Below, in pieces: positions 10,518 to 21,807 of a stretch of 34,757 nt of DNA. Position numbers and translations under genes: made by a program. The notes under the pieces were generated by a model. It was not told where the DNA came from and searched no databases. It worked only from the letters and a program-made list of their open reading frames with translations. The stretch comes from Actinomycetota bacterium. GTDB taxonomy: Bacteria; Actinomycetota; Actinomycetes; S36-B12; UBA5976. The stretch lies in assembly GCA_009918005.1 (NCBI GenBank), contig RGDC01000006.1, positions 1 through 34,757 of the forward strand. Reading direction: 5' to 3'. The stretch's first letter is position 1; each line of letters begins with the position of its first letter.

Positions 10518-12182
10518 TTATTTCGGTGGACCAATTGGGATATTCAAGGCAATTGGGCGAAGCGTTTCGGCAAAGAAGTCATTTCCTTTGTCGTCCACCA
10601 CAACAAAAGCTGGGAAATTTTCAACCTCAATTTTCCAAACTGCTTCCATACCCATCTCAGGGAAATCAAGGACTTCAACTTTTTTAATGTTGTCCTTAGC
10701 TAATCGTGCTGCTGGACCTCCAATTGAGCCTAAGTAGAACCCACCGTTTTCCCGACAAGCCTTTGTTACTGCATCGCTGCGATTTCCTTTTGCCAGCATT
10801 ACAAACGAACCACCAGCTTTTTGAAACCGGTCAACATAAGCGTCCATGCGACCTGCAGTAGTTGGTCCAAAGGATCCTGATGCGTAACCAGCTGGAGTTT
10901 TAGCCGGGCCGGCATAGTAAACGGCGTGATCTTTGAAGTACTGCGGCATCTCTTCGCCACGTTCAATCATTTCCAAGATCTTTGCATGCGCTAAGTCGCG
11001 TGCAACTATCAGCGGTCCAGTAAGTGACACTCGAGTTCTGACAGAAAGTTTTGAAAGCGTTTCACGAATCTCTGACATTGGACGCGTTAGGTCAATGCTG
11101 ACAACATTGTCTTCAAGATGCTCATCTGTGATTTCTGGCAAAAAGCGAGCTGGATCAGTTTCAAGCTTTTCAATGTAAGCACCAGTTGCATCTATCTTCA
11201 CAAGTGCTTGTCGATCTGCTGAGCAGGAAACTGCGATTGCGATCGGGCAAGAAGCACCATGTCGTGGCAATCGAATCACTCGAACGTCGTGACAGAAATA
11301 TTTGCCACCAAATTGTGCACCAATTCCGAAGTTTTGGGTGAGCTTAAGAATTTCAGTTTCCATTTCAAGATCGCGATAGCCGTTACCCTCGGGACCACCT
11401 TCAGTTGGCAACGAGTCAAGATACTTTGTGCTAGCAAGCTTTGATACCTTCAGGGCGTACTCCGCGCTGGTTCCACCTACAACAATTGCTAAGTGATACG
11501 GAGGGCAGGCTGAAGTTCCAATAAGTCGTAATTTTTCATCCATAAACCGCAGGAAGCTCTCTTGATTTAGGACTGCTTTGGTTTCTTGATACAAGTAACT
11601 CTTATTTGCGCTACCGCCGCCCTTGGCAATAAATAGCATTTCGTATGAGTTCTCATGACCTGGCTTGGTGTCGGAATAGATCTCAATCTGGGCCGGTAAA
11701 TTATCACCGGTATTTTTCTCATCCCACATGTTTAATGGGGAAAGCTGTGAGTAACGCAGGTTTAATTTTTGATAGGCGTCATATATTCCACGACTAATCG
11801 CAACTTCATCGGGGCCGTCAGTCAAAATCTGAGAACCGCGTTTAGCTGAAACAATTGCAGTTCCGGTGTCCTGACACATCGGCAAAATACCACCGGCAGC
11901 AATGTTGGCATTCTTCATCAAATCGATTGCAACGAATCTGTCATTTGGTGAGGCTTCGGTATCATCGATGATTTTCTTCAGTTGTTCAAGATGGCTCGTT
12001 CTCAAATAGTGCGAAATATCGTGAATTGCCTCGTAAGCTACTTTTTCTAACACGCTGGATTCAACATTTAGAAAGGTTCGCTCGCCAATTTTTGTAGTCG
12101 TGATTCCCTCAGTGGTTACCAGGCGGTACTCCGGGGCATTTTCTGCAATTGGAAGAATTTCGGTGTAGTTAAACGAGCTCAT
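10518..12182 (-). CDS. Fumarate hydratase, class I (4Fe-4S)
   Basis: [51 protein letters not shown] motifs; single-chain class I architecture. Confidence 0.93.
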   Translation of the reverse strand: MSSFNYTEILPIAENAPEYRLVTTEGITTTKIGERTFLNVESSVLEKVAYEAIHDISHYLRTSHLEQLKKIIDDTEASPNDRFVAIDLMKNANIAAGGILPMCQDTGTAIVSAKRGSQILTDGPDEVAISRGIYDAYQKLNLRYSQLSPLNMWDEKNTGDNLPAQIEIYSDTKPGHENSYEMLFIAKGGGSANKSYLYQETKAVLNQESFLRFMDEKLRLIGTSACPPYHLAIVVGGTSAEYALKVSKLASTKYLDSLPTEGGPEGNGYRDLEMETEILKLTQNFGIGAQFGGKYFCHDVRVIRLPRHGASCPIAIAVSCSADRQALVKIDATGAYIEKLETDPARFLPEITDEHLEDNVVSIDLTRPMSEIRETLSKLSVRTRVSLTGPLIVARDLAHAKILEMIERGEEMPQYFKDHAVYYAGPAKTPAGYASGSFGPTTAGRMDAYVDRFQKAGGSFVMLAKGNRSDAVTKACRENGGFYLGSIGGPAARLAKDNIKKVEVLDFPEMGMEAVWKIEVENFPAFVVVDDKGNDFFAETLRPIALNIPIGPPK

Positions 12183-12188
12183 GTTATT

Positions 12189-12194
12189 AGCCTA
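12189..12194 (-). promoter_or_regulatory. Candidate -10 (TAGGCT) for fumarase
   Basis: TAGGCT-N6-ATG(12182, minus strand). Confidence 0.45.
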
Positions 12195-12267
12195 ATGCCG
12201 TTGCAAGTAGTACCACGGACCTGACGACTCGAGAGCAGACTTTGCGGAAAGCAGGCAAAATAGAGGT

Positions 12268-12813
12268 ATGGCCAACAAAAAACCAAGAGGGCGGGAAACT
12301 GCTTGGGACATGATTCTGTCCATGAGTGCAGTAATCGCAACAGTTGGCGTAATTATGTTGATCGCCTGGCGACCACAACAAGAGGTAAAACAGCAAGTGG
12401 ATTACGAAAGTGCAGTTGCCAGCGCAGTGTTGGCGCAAACTTGGCCAATTTCGATTCCAAAAGCTTTACCAACTGGATATCAAGCAACGAGTGCTCGGCT
12501 TGAGGCAGAGTCTTACGGCGAGGATGGTGACATTCGGTGGATTTTAGGTTTTCAAACTAGTGCAAATGAGTATGTCTCGCTCTGGCAAAGTGATGGCCCA
12601 GTTAAATCGGTCGTTTCGGCAGCGACAAATAGTGCTACCTGCGCATCGACGTTAACTATCAATGAAGTGCTCTGGCAAAAGTGTGAAATTGATAAGCCAC
12701 TAACTAGGGCATACGTAAAGTCGGAAGGTGATGTAACTTCCATAGTTTCTGGCACCGCTTCGTGGGAAGAGTTACTGCGTTTTACCGAATCTTTGGTGCT
12801 AGCAAAACCGTAG
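12268..12813 (+). CDS. DUF4245 domain-containing protein
   Basis: Single N-terminal TM and actinobacterial DUF4245-like pattern, next to fumarase/xseB. Confidence 0.75.
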   Translation: MANKKPRGRETAWDMILSMSAVIATVGVIMLIAWRPQQEVKQQVDYESAVASAVLAQTWPISIPKALPTGYQATSARLEAESYGEDGDIRWILGFQTSANEYVSLWQSDGPVKSVVSAATNSATCASTLTINEVLWQKCEIDKPLTRAYVKSEGDVTSIVSGTASWEELLRFTESLVLAKP

Positions 12814-12816
12814 AAT
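12811..12816 (+). promoter_or_regulatory. Candidate -10 (TAGAAT) for xseB
   Basis: TAGAAT-N6-ATG(12823). Confidence 0.45.
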
Positions 12817-12822
12817 CTAGAC

Positions 12823-13038
12823 ATGGCTAAAGATCAATCATCGGAAATGACTTACGAGGCAGCAAAGTCTGCGTTAGACGATGTTGTAGCGCGGCTCGAA
12901 AACAAGGATCTGCCACTTGATGACATGGTCACTTTGTGGGAGCAAGGGGAAAAACTCGCAGCAATCTGCGAAGAGCGCCTTGCGGGAGCCAAAGCCAGAC
13001 TCGAAGCGCTGCGCCCGAACCAATCAGATGAGGATTAA
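12823..13038 (+). CDS. xseB: Exodeoxyribonuclease VII small subunit
   Basis: MTYEAAKSALDDVVARLENKDLPLDDMVTLWEQGEKLAAICEERLAGAKARLE matches the XseB pattern. Confidence 0.93.
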   Translation: MAKDQSSEMTYEAAKSALDDVVARLENKDLPLDDMVTLWEQGEKLAAICEERLAGAKARLEALRPNQSDED

Positions 13039-14258
13039 CTCTCTTCAACTCGAGTTACGATTTCGCCTTCAGCAAATTTGATTCGTAACTCGTCACCAGG
13101 TTTAGCATTCGATGCACTCTTAACTATTTGGTTCCTTGCATTTCGAACAATCGAAAATCCTCGTTCGAGAGTCCCTTGCGGAGAAAGTGCACGCAACGTT
13201 GCGTTAGTGCCATTTAGGTGCGCGCCCTCTAGTTCTATAAAGTTCCTGACTTTGATATGCATAGCTGAACGCAATCCATTGTTTTCATTAATGCGCTGAG
13301 TAATGAGTGTTGCAGGGGAGGCCAAAGCCGGACGACTTCTCGTAAGGGCAAGTTGTTGTTCCAGTTTTGTTATGCCAGCTGAGATAAGTGCTTGGATTCT
13401 GGAGCGAGCATTCCTTAGGTCAGAAATTTCCTGCAAGACATCAGGCACTATTTTGCGAGCGGCATCGGTTGGAGTTGAAGCCCGATAATCAGCTACGTAG
13501 TCAATTAGCGGGCGATCTTCTTCATGACCAATAGCAGCTACGACTGGGGTATCAACACTGGCAACAACTCGAATTAAAGATTCGTCGCTGAATGGCAAAA
13601 GATCTTCGAATGCGCCACCACCGCGGGCAATCACGATCACATCAATGTCAGAAATGGCATCGAGTTCCGTAAGAGCACTACTGACTTGTCTTACGCAATT
13701 GACACCTTGCACTGCGACTTCGCGCACTTCAAACTGCACATCAGGCCAACGACGCTTGGCGTTTTCAATTACATCGTGCATAGCATCACTACTTTGACCA
13801 CAAATCAAGCCAATTCGTCTTGGCAAGAATGGCAAAGGTTTTTTACGATCTTCATTAAACAAACCCTCGGCAGCCAAGAGATTTCTTAAAGCTTCTAGCC
13901 TGGCCATTAGTTCGCCAATACCGACGGCACGCATTTGCAAAACTTTGAATTGCAAAGATCCGCGCTTAGCCCACCAGTCTGCTTTCACTTGAACCAATAC
14001 ACGACTACCTTGCTCAACGGTGGTTGCGAGAGATTCCATCACACCGGACGCTACATAAAGTGACAATGAAACATCACGATCGGTATCGCGTAGTGAAATG
14101 TAAGTCAACCCTTTTCTAGGGTTAACTTCAGCAAGTTGACCTTCAACCCAGATAGTTCCAAGCCGACCAATATATTCACCAATCATGGTGCTCACCGAGT
14201 GGACTGCTAGGGGTGCTTCGGGGTCTAGTCCAGGCTTGGCTGGGTCGCTCTGATCCAT
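13035..14258 (-). CDS. xseA: Exodeoxyribonuclease VII large subunit
   Basis: OB-fold N-terminus IWVEGQLAEVN, DVIVIARGGGAFEDLLPFSDE, VVAAIGHEEDRPLIDYVADYRASTPTDAA. Start at 14258 (MDQSDP...) preferred over 14351, which would overlap ispH. Confidence 0.95.
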   Translation of the reverse strand: MDQSDPAKPGLDPEAPLAVHSVSTMIGEYIGRLGTIWVEGQLAEVNPRKGLTYISLRDTDRDVSLSLYVASGVMESLATTVEQGSRVLVQVKADWWAKRGSLQFKVLQMRAVGIGELMARLEALRNLLAAEGLFNEDRKKPLPFLPRRIGLICGQSSDAMHDVIENAKRRWPDVQFEVREVAVQGVNCVRQVSSALTELDAISDIDVIVIARGGGAFEDLLPFSDESLIRVVASVDTPVVAAIGHEEDRPLIDYVADYRASTPTDAARKIVPDVLQEISDLRNARSRIQALISAGITKLEQQLALTRSRPALASPATLITQRINENNGLRSAMHIKVRNFIELEGAHLNGTNATLRALSPQGTLERGFSIVRNARNQIVKSASNAKPGDELRIKFAEGEIVTRVEES

Positions 14259-14305
14259 GGATCTATTGTGCCTAATGTCGGAAAGCGGCAGGGGAGGCGC
14301 GGGCT

Positions 14306-14311
14306 TACGAT
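14306..14311 (+). promoter_or_regulatory. Candidate -10 (TACGAT) for ispH
   Basis: TACGAT-N6-GTG(14318). Confidence 0.45.
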
Positions 14312-14317
14312 AGGAGA

Positions 14318-15283
14318 GTGAGCGAAACAAAGAAAAAAGTCCTGTTAGCAAAGCCGCGTGGTTACTGCGCTGGCGTCGACCGAGCTGTTGTCACTGTTGA
14401 AAAGGCTTTGGCAGTTCATGGCGCACCAATTTATGTTCGTAAGGAAATCGTTCACAATAAGTATGTAGTCACGGAACTTGAAGCCAAGGGTGCAATTTTT
14501 GTGGATCAAACCGATGAAGTTCCTGAGGGTGCCACCGTTGTATTTAGCGCTCATGGAGTGTCACCGGCAGTTCATGAAGAAGCTGAGCAGCGAAATCTAA
14601 AGACGATTGATGCCACCTGCCCATTGGTTACAAAAGTTCACTCAGAGGCGCGACGCTTTGCCTCTGACGATTATCAGATTCTCTTTATTGGTCATGAAGG
14701 ACATGAAGAGGTCGAAGGCACCATGGGTGAAGCGCCAGAGAATATGACTTTGGTTGATGGACCAGATCACGTCCAAGAAATCGAAATTGACCCGACTCGG
14801 CCTGTCGCTTGGCTTTCCCAAACCACACTTTCAGTTGACGAGACTTTGGAAACCGTTGACAAGCTGCGGGTTAAGTTTCCAAACTTAATTGATCCACCAA
14901 GTGACGACATTTGTTATGCAACTCAAAACCGTCAAAAAGCTGTAAAAGAAATTTCCCAAGCCTGCGATGTAATGCTCGTAGTGGGCTCCGCTAATTCCTC
15001 CAACACAGTCCGCTTGGTTGATGTGGCATTAGAAGCAGGTGCTAGAGCTGCATATCGCGTTGATTTTGCTGGCGAAATTGACGAAGCTTGGGTCAAAGAT
15101 GCCCAGACTATTGGATTAACGAGTGGCGCATCAGTTCCTGAGATTTTAGTAAGTAGCGTACTGGCTTGGTTAGCCGAACGCGGCTATACCGATGTCGAAG
15201 AAGTGGAAACTATCGAAGAGCACTTAATTTTTGCTTTGCCACCCGAGTTGCGACGAGATATTAAGTCCGCCGGCCACGCCTAA
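14318..15283 (+). CDS. ispH: 4-hydroxy-3-methylbut-2-enyl diphosphate reductase
   Basis: [65 protein letters not shown]. Confidence 0.97.
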   Translation: MSETKKKVLLAKPRGYCAGVDRAVVTVEKALAVHGAPIYVRKEIVHNKYVVTELEAKGAIFVDQTDEVPEGATVVFSAHGVSPAVHEEAEQRNLKTIDATCPLVTKVHSEARRFASDDYQILFIGHEGHEEVEGTMGEAPENMTLVDGPDHVQEIEIDPTRPVAWLSQTTLSVDETLETVDKLRVKFPNLIDPPSDDICYATQNRQKAVKEISQACDVMLVVGSANSSNTVRLVDVALEAGARAAYRVDFAGEIDEAWVKDAQTIGLTSGASVPEILVSSVLAWLAERGYTDVEEVETIEEHLIFALPPELRRDIKSAGHA

Positions 15284-15671
15284 ATATCGCAATGCTTGCA
15301 CTTAGAGCAGTTGCTCCAAATATCCACCACGCGTGCATAGCAAGACCATAAGCAAGATGTAAAACTTGTTCGCGTAAAAATGACCCACCACGCATTGGAG
15401 CGAGTTGGCCAGTTGTCAATAATGAAATCATCCAGGCAATCGGAACTACCCAAATTGCAGCCTGGTAATCTGCGGGACGCACTTTAAGTGCTCCAATGAC
15501 ACCAAGAAAAACCAAGCCAATATTCGATATGACGCCGATGTCACCAGAAACAAAGATGTCAAGAGCCATCACAACCATCATGGCGACACTCGTCAATATG
15601 ATGACGCCTGGATAGGTCCAACCAGTTAGAGCAGGCTCACTGGCAGGTGGCTCACTTGTTGTAATTGCCAT
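15261..15671 (-). CDS. Small membrane protein, DUF6542-like
   Basis: Four hydrophobic segments; convergent with ispH and divergent from ychF; family call is tentative. Confidence 0.6.
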   Translation of the reverse strand: MAITTSEPPASEPALTGWTYPGVIILTSVAMMVVMALDIFVSGDIGVISNIGLVFLGVIGALKVRPADYQAAIWVVPIAWMISLLTTGQLAPMRGGSFLREQVLHLAYGLAMHAWWIFGATALSASIAIFRRGRRT

Positions 15672-15677
15672 GGATTA

Positions 15678-15683
15678 AACGTA
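15678..15683 (-). promoter_or_regulatory. Candidate -10 (TACGTT) for the DUF6542-like gene
   Basis: TACGTT-N6-ATG(15671, minus strand). Confidence 0.45.
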
Positions 15684-15737
15684 TCGGGTCAAGGCCGAGT
15701 CTGTTGAAAGGTTGAAATACGGCTACGCTTATGTGCC

Positions 15738-16811
15738 GTGGCCCTAACTATCGGAATCGTCGGATTACCCAATGTCGGAAAGTCGACTTTATTCAACGCA
15801 TTGACAAAAAATAATGTACTTGCGGCGAATTACCCGTTCGCCACTATTGAACCGAATACTGGTGTTGTTGAGGTGCCAGATGTGCGACTTCCCGTGTTGG
15901 CACAGATTTTTAGCTCAGAACGAATATTGCCCGCGACTGTAACATTTGTGGATATTGCAGGCATCGTTCGCGGTGCGAGCGAAGGTGAAGGACTAGGAAA
16001 TAAATTTCTAGCAAACATTCGAGAGTCAGAAGCTATTTGCCAAGTTATTCGGGCGTTCAAAGATCCTGATGTAGTTCATGTTGATGGAGCAATTTCACCA
16101 AAAGATGATATTGAAACTATCAACACAGAATTGATTTTGGCTGATATGCAAACGCTTGAGAAAGCCATGCCTCGATTGCTGAAAGAATCGCGTTTAGATA
16201 AATCAAAAGCTGAATCCTTGGCAACTGCGGAAAAAGCCGTTGAAATTTTAAATTCGGGAAAAACCATTTTTGAGTCGGGATTGGATTATGAACCAATTCG
16301 TGAGTTGTTTTTATTAACGGCAAAACCGTTTCTTTATGTTTTCAACTTGGATGAAGAAGAATTGACTGACGAGAATTTGAAAAAAGAGTTGAGCGCGTTG
16401 GTTGCGCCAGTTGAAGCTGTCTTTATGAATGCAAAACTTGAAGCAGAGCTTGGCGAACTTCCAGAAGATGAAGCATTAGAACTTTTGCAATCTGTTGGTC
16501 AGCAAGAAAGTGGTATTGCAATTTTGTCTCGAGTCGGATTCAAGACTCTAGGGTTGCAAACGTACTTAACTGCTGGTCCAAAAGAATCTCGGGCTTGGAC
16601 TATTCCAGTTGGCGCAACTGCGCCGGAAGCTGCCGGTGTAATTCATACCGATTTTCAAAAAGGATTTATCAAGGCCGAGATTGTTGCATTTGATGATTTA
16701 GTTTCTGCTGGATCAGTAGCTGAAGCAAAGTCAAAAGGAAAAGTCCGCATGGAGGGCAAAGAGTACGTAATGTCTGATGGGGATGTTGTTGAATTCAGGT
16801 TCAACGTCTAG
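15738..16811 (+). CDS. ychF: Redox-regulated ATPase / Obg-like GTPase YchF
   Basis: [56 protein letters not shown]-terminal TGS-domain end [25 protein letters not shown]. Confidence 0.97.
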   Translation: MALTIGIVGLPNVGKSTLFNALTKNNVLAANYPFATIEPNTGVVEVPDVRLPVLAQIFSSERILPATVTFVDIAGIVRGASEGEGLGNKFLANIRESEAICQVIRAFKDPDVVHVDGAISPKDDIETINTELILADMQTLEKAMPRLLKESRLDKSKAESLATAEKAVEILNSGKTIFESGLDYEPIRELFLLTAKPFLYVFNLDEEELTDENLKKELSALVAPVEAVFMNAKLEAELGELPEDEALELLQSVGQQESGIAILSRVGFKTLGLQTYLTAGPKESRAWTIPVGATAPEAAGVIHTDFQKGFIKAEIVAFDDLVSAGSVAEAKSKGKVRMEGKEYVMSDGDVVEFRFNV

Positions 16812-16825
16812 TTGAATCTGAATTC
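16791..16825 (+). repeat. 15-bp inverted repeat/hairpin with the ychF stop codon starting in its loop
   Basis: GAATTCAGGTTCAAC - GTCTA - GTTGAATCTGAATTC; all positions pair with one G-U wobble; TAG stop is 16809-16811. Confidence 0.8.
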
Positions 16826-16856
16826 AACAATCAACAAGGCTGAATTTCATTGGGAG

Positions 16857-16882
16857 CAACGTTTAGTTGAATCTAAATTCAA
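16857..16882 (+). repeat. Second copy of the ychF-tail repeat
   Basis: CAACGTTTAGTTGAATCTAAATTCAA versus 16802-16827 CAACGTCTAGTTGAATCTGAATTCAA: 24/26 identical, 55 nt apart. Confidence 0.8.
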
Positions 16883-16932
16883 TGCCCTAAAGGGCCCGTG
16901 TTACGTGGTTCTAAACAGCGAGATATCTCAAC

Positions 16933-16938
16933 TAGAAT
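16933..16938 (+). promoter_or_regulatory. Candidate -10 (TAGAAT) for typA
   Basis: TAGAAT-N7-GTG(16946). Confidence 0.45.
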
Positions 16939-16945
16939 AAGGACA

Positions 16946-18817
<1,872 letters not shown>

Positions 18818-18826
18818 GTACGTACG

Positions 18827-20605
18827 GTGAAGTCAAATCGCTGGATTAAGTTCGCAACACTCGCAGGAATCGCCTTTGTAAGTGTTGCACTTTTGAGTGG
18901 ATCAATAATTGTTAGTAATTCACCAGGCGGATTTAATGCAGGTCTAACTCGTGCTGTCGGAAATGGCGATACTCCCGGTGGTTTACTTCGACTAGGGTCG
19001 TCGGCACCGTGTGACTCGCTAGATCCAGCGCAAACTTTCGATCCTTGGTGCGCTGTAGTTCACCGTGCGTTTTCCCGAAACTTAATGGCATTTGCAGGCA
19101 AGCCAGGTGAAGAAGGACTAATTGTGGTTCCTGATTTAGTTACTGACCTACCAGTTTCAAATTCGGACAAGACTACCTGGACTTTTAGACTTCGGACCGA
19201 TGTGTTTTGGAGCGATGGTTCTCCGGTGACAACTACCGATGTTAAGTATTCGATACAACGTTTATTTGATGACTCACTGCAAAGTCCGGTTGCGCTGGAC
19301 ACATTATGTCTCTTAAGCACTTGTAGCGGTGGTGTGCCCGATTACAAAGGCCCGTATGTAGCTCCAAAAGAAGATTTAGTTTCAATCGTTACACCAGATG
19401 AAAAAACCATTGTTTTTAATTTAAATAGACCCTTCAATGAATTCCCGCGTTTGCTCGCTACCCCACAATATGCACCTATTCAGAAGGCGCGCGATTTGTC
19501 ATTACTTGCTGCTGGCTCGAATTATGCAGCTAATCCAGCATCAAATGGACCGTTCGTTCTAACTATTGACCAAGCGGGTTTGCAGTATTCGTTTACAAGA
19601 AATGCACTTTGGACTCAGGAATCAGACGGAATCCGAATTCCAAAGGTTGACGCCATGTCTTGGAAAGTTTTTCCAGATGTAGACTCCACAGATCAAGCGT
19701 TACTCGCTGGCGAGATTGATGTGAAGTTAAATTATGGGCTAGCCCCCACCGCACGCGATGCAACTTTAGCTGATAAATCTCAACGTGCACTTATCGATAA
19801 TCCAGAAATGAGTTTTGTTAATTTTCTTGTAGTTAACCCGACCGTTCCTCCGCTAGATCGAGCCCCTTGTCGAGATGCAATCTTTTTTGCGTTAGACAAA
19901 TTTGATCTCCAAAATATTCGCGGGGGGAGTGCGACTACAGCGGTTGCGCACTCGCTAAGCCCGCCAACGATTTTAGGGTTCGATAGTTCATACAATCCTT
20001 ATCCAAGTGGTAGGGACGAAACTGGAAACTTGCGCAAGGCAAAGCAAAGTCTGGCTCAGTGCGGTTACCCAGACGGTTTCCAAATCAATATGGCTTACGT
20101 TGCAATTGGTATTGGAAAAGACATATTTCTTTCAGTGCAAAAGAGTTTGGCACGAGTTGGAATAGTTGTAGATCCAGTCGAGTTTGCGAATTTTGCGGAG
20201 TACTTCACAACAGGTATCGGCTCTCCAGAAACGATGAGCGCTCAAGCAATAGGGCTGGCATCTTCTGGTTGGGGACCAGATTATTCATCTGCATACTCTT
20301 ACTGGGCACCGCTTGTCGATGGGCGAAAAATTAAACCTTCGTCAAATCAGAACTTTGCGGAACTCAACCTTGATGAGATTAACTCTCTTCTTGATTTGTT
20401 GGATGCATCTGATTCGGCAGTAGAAACCGCACGACTAAATCGCGAAATCGAAAAGTTGGTTATGCAGGAATCTGTTTACCTTCCGTATGCCGTAGATCGC
20501 ATCGTGCTGTATCGGCCTGACTCACTCACAAACGTCTACGCTCAGATCGCACTTGGTAATCAATATGACCTGGTAAATATCGGAAAGCGCGAAATTTTGC
20601 CATAA
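18827..20605 (+). CDS. ABC transporter substrate-binding protein family 5 (peptide type), N-terminal TM anchor, no lipobox
   Basis: SBP_bac_5 pattern (TWTFRLRTDVFWSDGSPVTTTDVKYSIQRLFD); hydrophobic N-terminus LAGIAFVSVALLSGSIIVSN without a cysteine. Confidence 0.88.
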   Translation: MKSNRWIKFATLAGIAFVSVALLSGSIIVSNSPGGFNAGLTRAVGNGDTPGGLLRLGSSAPCDSLDPAQTFDPWCAVVHRAFSRNLMAFAGKPGEEGLIVVPDLVTDLPVSNSDKTTWTFRLRTDVFWSDGSPVTTTDVKYSIQRLFDDSLQSPVALDTLCLLSTCSGGVPDYKGPYVAPKEDLVSIVTPDEKTIVFNLNRPFNEFPRLLATPQYAPIQKARDLSLLAAGSNYAANPASNGPFVLTIDQAGLQYSFTRNALWTQESDGIRIPKVDAMSWKVFPDVDSTDQALLAGEIDVKLNYGLAPTARDATLADKSQRALIDNPEMSFVNFLVVNPTVPPLDRAPCRDAIFFALDKFDLQNIRGGSATTAVAHSLSPPTILGFDSSYNPYPSGRDETGNLRKAKQSLAQCGYPDGFQINMAYVAIGIGKDIFLSVQKSLARVGIVVDPVEFANFAEYFTTGIGSPETMSAQAIGLASSGWGPDYSSAYSYWAPLVDGRKIKPSSNQNFAELNLDEINSLLDLLDASDSAVETARLNREIEKLVMQESVYLPYAVDRIVLYRPDSLTNVYAQIALGNQYDLVNIGKREILP

Positions 20606-20727
20606 AAATAGGCCTTTTCTCTCGCAATACTTATGGTTATTCCCCTATTCGAGTACTCGTAGCCCACAGTATCCAAATAGACTTCAAAAGGTGAATTAAA
20701 GGTGAACAACTGGAAGGCAAATCGAAA

Positions 20728-21693
20728 ATGTCGTTAGTCGAAGCCACTGAAACACAGGCTGTCGTTGGGCGAACCCTGCGACAGCTGGCGTGGGCTCGGC
20801 TGCGCAAAGATCGGGTTGCAGTTGTCAGCATTTTTGTTCTGGTATTTATCCTGTTCATTGCTGCCTTTGGGCCATTGATTTCTAAGTGGATTGGCGTTAA
20901 TCCTTACGATTTCAACACTGATTTGCTAAGTGATGCCGGAAGTTTGCCGCTTGGTCCATTTGGCGGGGTTTCTTTAGAGCATCCGCTTGGAGTTGAGCCA
21001 CTAACAGCTCGTGACATTTCGGCTCGACTGTTATTCGGCACGCGCATCTCATTGTTTATCGCACTATCTGCAACGCTAATTACCGTTGTGGTTGGAACAG
21101 TAGTTGGAATCGTTTCTGGTTATTCTCGTGGCAGAACCGATACTTTATTAAGCCGGTTCATGGACATCACACTTGCATTCCCGTTACTCCTCGTAATTAT
21201 TGCCATGTCGCCAGTTTTGGAACAGCGCCTACAGGCTTGGGGATTACCGGAAGGAAATCCCTCACGTATTACAACTTTGATTTTGGTACTGAGCATCTTT
21301 GGCTGGCCTTACCTAGCGAGGTTAATTCGTGGCCAGGTACTTTCGTTGCGCGAACGAGAATTCGTCGAGGCAGCCGTTTCCATTGGTTCGAGTAATCGAA
21401 GGATTTTGTTTCGCGAGCTATTGCCAAATCTTTGGGCACCTATTTTGGTTTATGCAACTATCGCAATGCCGGGACTAATTGGTGCTGAGGCCGCCCTTGC
21501 TTACCTTGGAATCTCAGTGGTGCCTCCAACCCCTACTTGGGGTTCCATGCTTGAAGAATCAGTTGGCTACTTTACCGTTGACCCGTTCTACTTCTTTGTG
21601 CCACTTTCGATGCTTCTAGCTGCTGTGCTTTCGTTTAATTTGCTTGGAGATTCCTTGCGAGATGCACTGGATCCGAAAGCGGACAGAAACTAA
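20728..21693 (+). CDS. ABC transporter permease, DppC/OppC type
   Basis: N-terminal LRKDRVAVVSIFVLVFI; EAA-type loop SLREREFVEAAVSIGSSNRRILFRELLPN; C-terminal GDSLRDALDPKADRN. Confidence 0.92.
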   Translation: MSLVEATETQAVVGRTLRQLAWARLRKDRVAVVSIFVLVFILFIAAFGPLISKWIGVNPYDFNTDLLSDAGSLPLGPFGGVSLEHPLGVEPLTARDISARLLFGTRISLFIALSATLITVVVGTVVGIVSGYSRGRTDTLLSRFMDITLAFPLLLVIIAMSPVLEQRLQAWGLPEGNPSRITTLILVLSIFGWPYLARLIRGQVLSLREREFVEAAVSIGSSNRRILFRELLPNLWAPILVYATIAMPGLIGAEAALAYLGISVVPPTPTWGSMLEESVGYFTVDPFYFFVPLSMLLAAVLSFNLLGDSLRDALDPKADRN

Positions 21694-21694
21694 G

Positions 21695-21721
21695 TTTTTC
21701 AGTTTCTCGAGAACTGAAAAA
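21695..21721. repeat. Intercistronic hairpin 1 upstream of the second SBP gene
   Basis: TTTTTCAGTT - TCTCGAG - AACTGAAAAA, 10 bp, directly after the permease stop codon. Confidence 0.7.
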
Positions 21722-21751
21722 AATCACAACCTCAACCGGGGAAGTGAAAAT

Positions 21752-21769
21752 GTGATTCATCCGAATCAC
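21752..21769. repeat. Intercistronic hairpin 2
   Basis: GTGATTC - ATCC - GAATCAC, 7 bp perfect, tetraloop. Confidence 0.65.
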
Positions 21770-21776
21770 GACCTAA

Positions 21777-21794
21777 AGATGCGAACCCGCATCT
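21777..21794. repeat. Intercistronic hairpin 3, just upstream of the SD of the second SBP gene
   Basis: AGATGCG - AACC - CGCATCT, 7 bp perfect, followed by TCAATGGAGGAAATATG (SD and start). Confidence 0.7.
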
Positions 21795-21807
21795 CAATGG
21801 AGGAAAT

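Noticed and set aside
21695-21721. Hairpin 1 as a rho-independent terminator of the permease transcript
   Set aside because: The stem is followed by A residues, not a U-run, in the + direction and the downstream gene belongs to the same transporter; better seen as an intercistronic stem.
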